9,014 bases of DNA from Methylococcaceae bacterium (GTDB lineage: Bacteria > Pseudomonadota > Gammaproteobacteria > Methylococcales > Methylomonadaceae). Positions 7,145-9,014 of this stretch are shown piece after piece (within the stretch, counting starts at the first letter, position 1; each line of letters opens with the position of its first letter). The notes below the pieces were generated by a model. It made no database searches and had not been told where the DNA came from. It saw only the letters and a list, made by a program, of their open reading frames with translations. Both the position numbers and the translations under genes were made by a program. The stretch covers positions 1-9,014 of the forward strand of contig JABFST010000271.1 of NCBI GenBank assembly GCA_013140465.1, given 5' to 3'.

Positions 7145-7636
7145 TTAGCTAAACCGCTTGATGAAAGTCAACTTATTGTAATGCGTAGTGGCGTTTACCG
7201 CTTCGCTGTAGTCATGGCTACCATCAGGTTGGTAGGTTCTGGCCCGCTCAAGGGTGTCCACCACTTGGTAATAGTATTCGTCTACGCTGGCGTTGATTAT
7301 CCACCAGCCCCTACCGTTTTCGGCCTCAAAATCAGGTAACACCGGTTCGGGCAACAGCGTCATGGAATGCCCAAAATCGATGATGTCTATGCGCATCTCT
7401 GCTTTGGTTTGAGTCCAATGGACAATAATGTCACTTTCGGGCAAATTTTTGTACCCATGCAATATAACATTATTTAAAGCCTCCACCACGGCACATTGTA
7501 CCGCCATCGCACTCGCCTCATCGCCTGAAGCGTGTAAGCACAGGGCATGGATAGCCACACTCAGCAAACACACCTGTTCCACAGTGCTGGATATGGATAA
7601 AGTGACACCCTCAGGGTTATGTTTAGTTGCAATCAT
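7145..7636 (-). CDS. RsbW-type anti-sigma factor / serine-protein kinase (HATPase_c_2)
   Basis: Starting at the ATG at 7636 the product has 163 residues, close to the family's usual 140-160. It shows a GHKL ATP-binding fold: N box VVEALNNVILHGY at about 50-62 (E52, N55, N56), DFGHSM at 87-92 (the DxGxS variant I recall from RsbW-like kinases) and the Gly-rich lid ENGRGWWII at 106-114. Such proteins phosphorylate a STAS partner, here surely the next gene's product, and sequester a sigma factor or other target. The stretch after DEYYYQ (about 118-124) to the last strand KLTFIKRF is roughly 25 residues longer than in typical RsbW proteins. The frame stays open upstream to an ATG at 7747, but that would overlap the preceding gene by 70 bases with unrelated sequence. 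No Shine-Dalgarno is evident; the preceding gene ends 41 bases upstream. Confidence 0.88.
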   Translation of the reverse strand: MIATKHNPEGVTLSISSTVEQVCLLSVAIHALCLHASGDEASAMAVQCAVVEALNNVILHGYKNLPESDIIVHWTQTKAEMRIDIIDFGHSMTLLPEPVLPDFEAENGRGWWIINASVDEYYYQVVDTLERARTYQPDGSHDYSEAVNATTHYNKLTFIKRFS

Positions 7637-7677
7637 CCAGAAAGTTACCGACCAGTTTGAGTGAAAGTGACACCGTG

Positions 7678-9014
7678 TTAGTAGCCAGATTTGCCCCAAG
7701 CACGGCCCGTAAACAAGACTTGCAAAGACTGCATCAGATAACGGCAATGATGGCGCAGGTTAAAGTGCGCGGCATAAAAAGAATCGCTGAGCAGTTTTTC
7801 TTCCATAGGTGCATCATTGGGGATAAGCAATTGTGTAGGCCCCAATAAGCCAGCTGGTGCCAAATCGGCCAACTTTTCCCATTCTTCCGTGCGCTCGGCG
7901 GCAACTTCCAAGGTGACAGGCAGGGTTCCCATAAGGCTTAAGTCACCGCTGATGACTGCCAATATGCGCGGCAAATGGCGCAGCACAGGGGCATCCACTT
8001 GCCATTCGCCTACCCAAAATTCGGTACGCTCAGGCATACCAAAATCATTGAGGGCAATTTTGTTGCCGCGTAAGCGTTGGCGGCTATAGGCGGATCCGGG
8101 CTTGTTGTTAAAGGCCAATAAGGCCGCCACGCCCCACAGCGGCAAGCTGAACAACAGCAGCAGCAAGCCCGCCAAGCTATTTAAGAAAGTGCCCAAGCCT
8201 TTATTAAAAGTCGTGGTTTTTAAGTCCGCCAACAAAAAGGCATCGCTGATTTTAATCGCCGCACCGGTATCGACACGGATAAGGTCGTTGCCGCGCACCA
8301 AGGCATTGCGCAAATCCACCAGTTCGCCGATATAACTGTGCGGCAAAACCACCGTGTCGGTCAAGGTGGCGCGGCGGTCAATAATCACATGATCGCCTAT
8401 CACAACTTCGCCGCTCAATTCTACCGAAGGGTGCAAATGGCAAGTGCTGCCGATTAAGGCGATGCCTTGTTTTAGGTTTTGCGGATAGGCTTCGGTATTG
8501 CGCCCTTGGGTAAGCCCCAAAGCGGTTTGCCGTCCGGGTATAATCAACCCCGTTAAGCGTCCGGCAGCCGCATCCAAATTGGCCTGGTGGTAGTCCGCCA
8601 AACTATCCAGCACGGCGACTTGCCCCGCCAGTTCCACTGTCACTGAAGCAGGGTGTGGCTCAGTCCAACTTAAGGCGTTGGTTTCAGGGTGATCGGTCTC
8701 GCGGCACAATTGCAAAAATGCGGGTTTTCCGTCAAAAACCGCATTGACGCAAGCACCGGCTTGGCTTTCAGCGTGTTTCAGAAAAGCGCCGATGCACCCG
8801 CTACGCGCGACATCGCCGCGCACCAATAACACAGGTGCGTCCGGCATGAGATTTGCCAAGGTTAGGCGCGGTGCTTCTTCACCCCGATTAGTGCTGTAAG
8901 TTAAGGCCATGCCCCAACGCTCGCCATTGCCCAACGCCGCCTTCACTTGATCCGCAAACGGCGACAAGACGATATGCGCTTGCCTGAAACCCGCTTCCAC
9001 TAAGGCTTCTAGGG
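7678..9014 (-). CDS. Nucleotidyltransferase-like / beta-helix / sugar-transferase-like fusion, 5' end outside window
   Basis: The frame is open to the right edge: LEALVEAGF is in frame above the GTG at 9000, so that GTG is probably internal. Counting from it, residues 1-110 resemble the later part of a sugar-1-phosphate nucleotidyltransferase (AGFRQAHIVLSP, VLLVRGDVARS with a metal-ligand-like D63). Residues 183-253 read as a left-handed beta-helix with hexapeptide-like repeats. A hydrophobic segment (about 273-297) follows. Residues 300-440 align with polyprenyl-phosphate sugar phosphotransferases (Bac_transf, WcaJ/PglC type): YSRQRLRGN, LPRILAVISGDLSLMG, APAGLLGPTQ, and a terminal helix. 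Key residues of that fold are missing: the DE dyad is R341-H342, KFRSM is NDFGM, and GPRP is GTLP. A role in surface polysaccharide assembly is likely; the reaction is uncertain and the C-terminal part may be non-catalytic. The stop is 41 bases before the RsbW-like gene, suggesting co-transcription. Confidence 0.82.
   Translation of the reverse strand, partial: LEALVEAGFRQAHIVLSPFADQVKAALGNGERWGMALTYSTNRGEEAPRLTLANLMPDAPVLLVRGDVARSGCIGAFLKHAESQAGACVNAVFDGKPAFLQLCRETDHPETNALSWTEPHPASVTVELAGQVAVLDSLADYHQANLDAAAGRLTGLIIPGRQTALGLTQGRNTEAYPQNLKQGIALIGSTCHLHPSVELSGEVVIGDHVIIDRRATLTDTVVLPHSYIGELVDLRNALVRGNDLIRVDTGAAIKISDAFLLADLKTTTFNKGLGTFLNSLAGLLLLLFSLPLWGVAALLAFNNKPGSAYSRQRLRGNKIALNDFGMPERTEFWVGEWQVDAPVLRHLPRILAVISGDLSLMGTLPVTLEVAAERTEEWEKLADLAPAGLLGPTQLLIPNDAPMEEKLLSDSFYAAHFNLRHHCRYLMQSLQVLFTGRAWGKSGY

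Noticed and set aside
7599..7674. 11-bp direct repeat AAAGTGACACC at 7599-7609 and 7664-7674
   Set aside because: One copy is inside the RsbW-like coding sequence and the other just after the upstream stop; no further structure supports a function, so chance is likely.
7145..7747. 200-codon version of the RsbW-like gene
   Set aside because: The extra 37 residues overlap the end of the upstream gene and show no RsbW similarity; the ATG at 7636 gives the family length.
7678..9000. GTG at 9000 as a true start of the fusion gene
   Set aside because: The frame remains open to the edge and LEALVEAGF continues nucleotidyltransferase-like sequence, so the gene most likely begins beyond the window.
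1..9014. CRISPR array, tRNA or rRNA gene, intact transposase
   Set aside because: No regularly spaced repeats, cloverleaf-like sequence, ribosomal RNA segment or transposase motifs were seen on either strand.

Overview
The window reads as part of a Gram-negative, probably gammaproteobacterial, chromosome. An outer-membrane TonB-dependent receptor implies a diderm, and the mid-range base composition, the domain repertoire and the REP-like intergenic palindromes fit that group. I cannot place the genus from sequence alone. All six genes I can support lie on the minus strand, so transcription runs from high to low coordinates.

In transcription order: (1) 9014-7678, the 3' part of a three-module envelope-polysaccharide-type protein: a sugar nucleotidyltransferase-like part, a left-handed beta-helix, then a membrane-anchored sugar-transferase-like (phosphoglycosyl transferase fold) part whose catalytic residues look lost. 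(2) 7636-7145, an RsbW-type anti-sigma/serine kinase. (3) 7069-6734, a STAS anti-anti-sigma protein. (4) 6659-3357, a soluble 1100-residue hybrid histidine kinase (REC-PAS-GAF-HisKA-HATPase-REC-REC-HPt). (5) 3354-2164, a receiver-SpoIIE (PP2C) phosphatase that starts at the stop of the kinase gene. (6) 1781-1, a TonB-dependent receptor running off the left edge.

Genes 2 to 5 form what looks like a complete partner-switching circuit fed by a phosphorelay. The likely flow is: stimulus to hybrid kinase, to HPt, to the receiver of the phosphatase, to dephosphorylation of the STAS serine, to sequestration of the RsbW-like protein. No sigma factor is visible, so the final target is unknown. Adjacency to the polysaccharide-type gene recalls the Vibrio fischeri syp and Pseudomonas HptB-HsbR-HsbA systems, where such switches control biofilm or motility. 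That link is inference.

The 382-bp gap between the phosphatase and receptor genes (1782-2163) holds a MITE-like element of about 147 bp. It has 11-bp perfect terminal inverted repeats, flanking 8-bp direct repeats that look like a target duplication, an internal 23-bp tandem duplication and a perfect 18-bp-arm palindrome. A second palindrome (11-bp arms) lies between the STAS and hybrid kinase genes. No tRNA, rRNA, CRISPR array or intact transposase gene was found.
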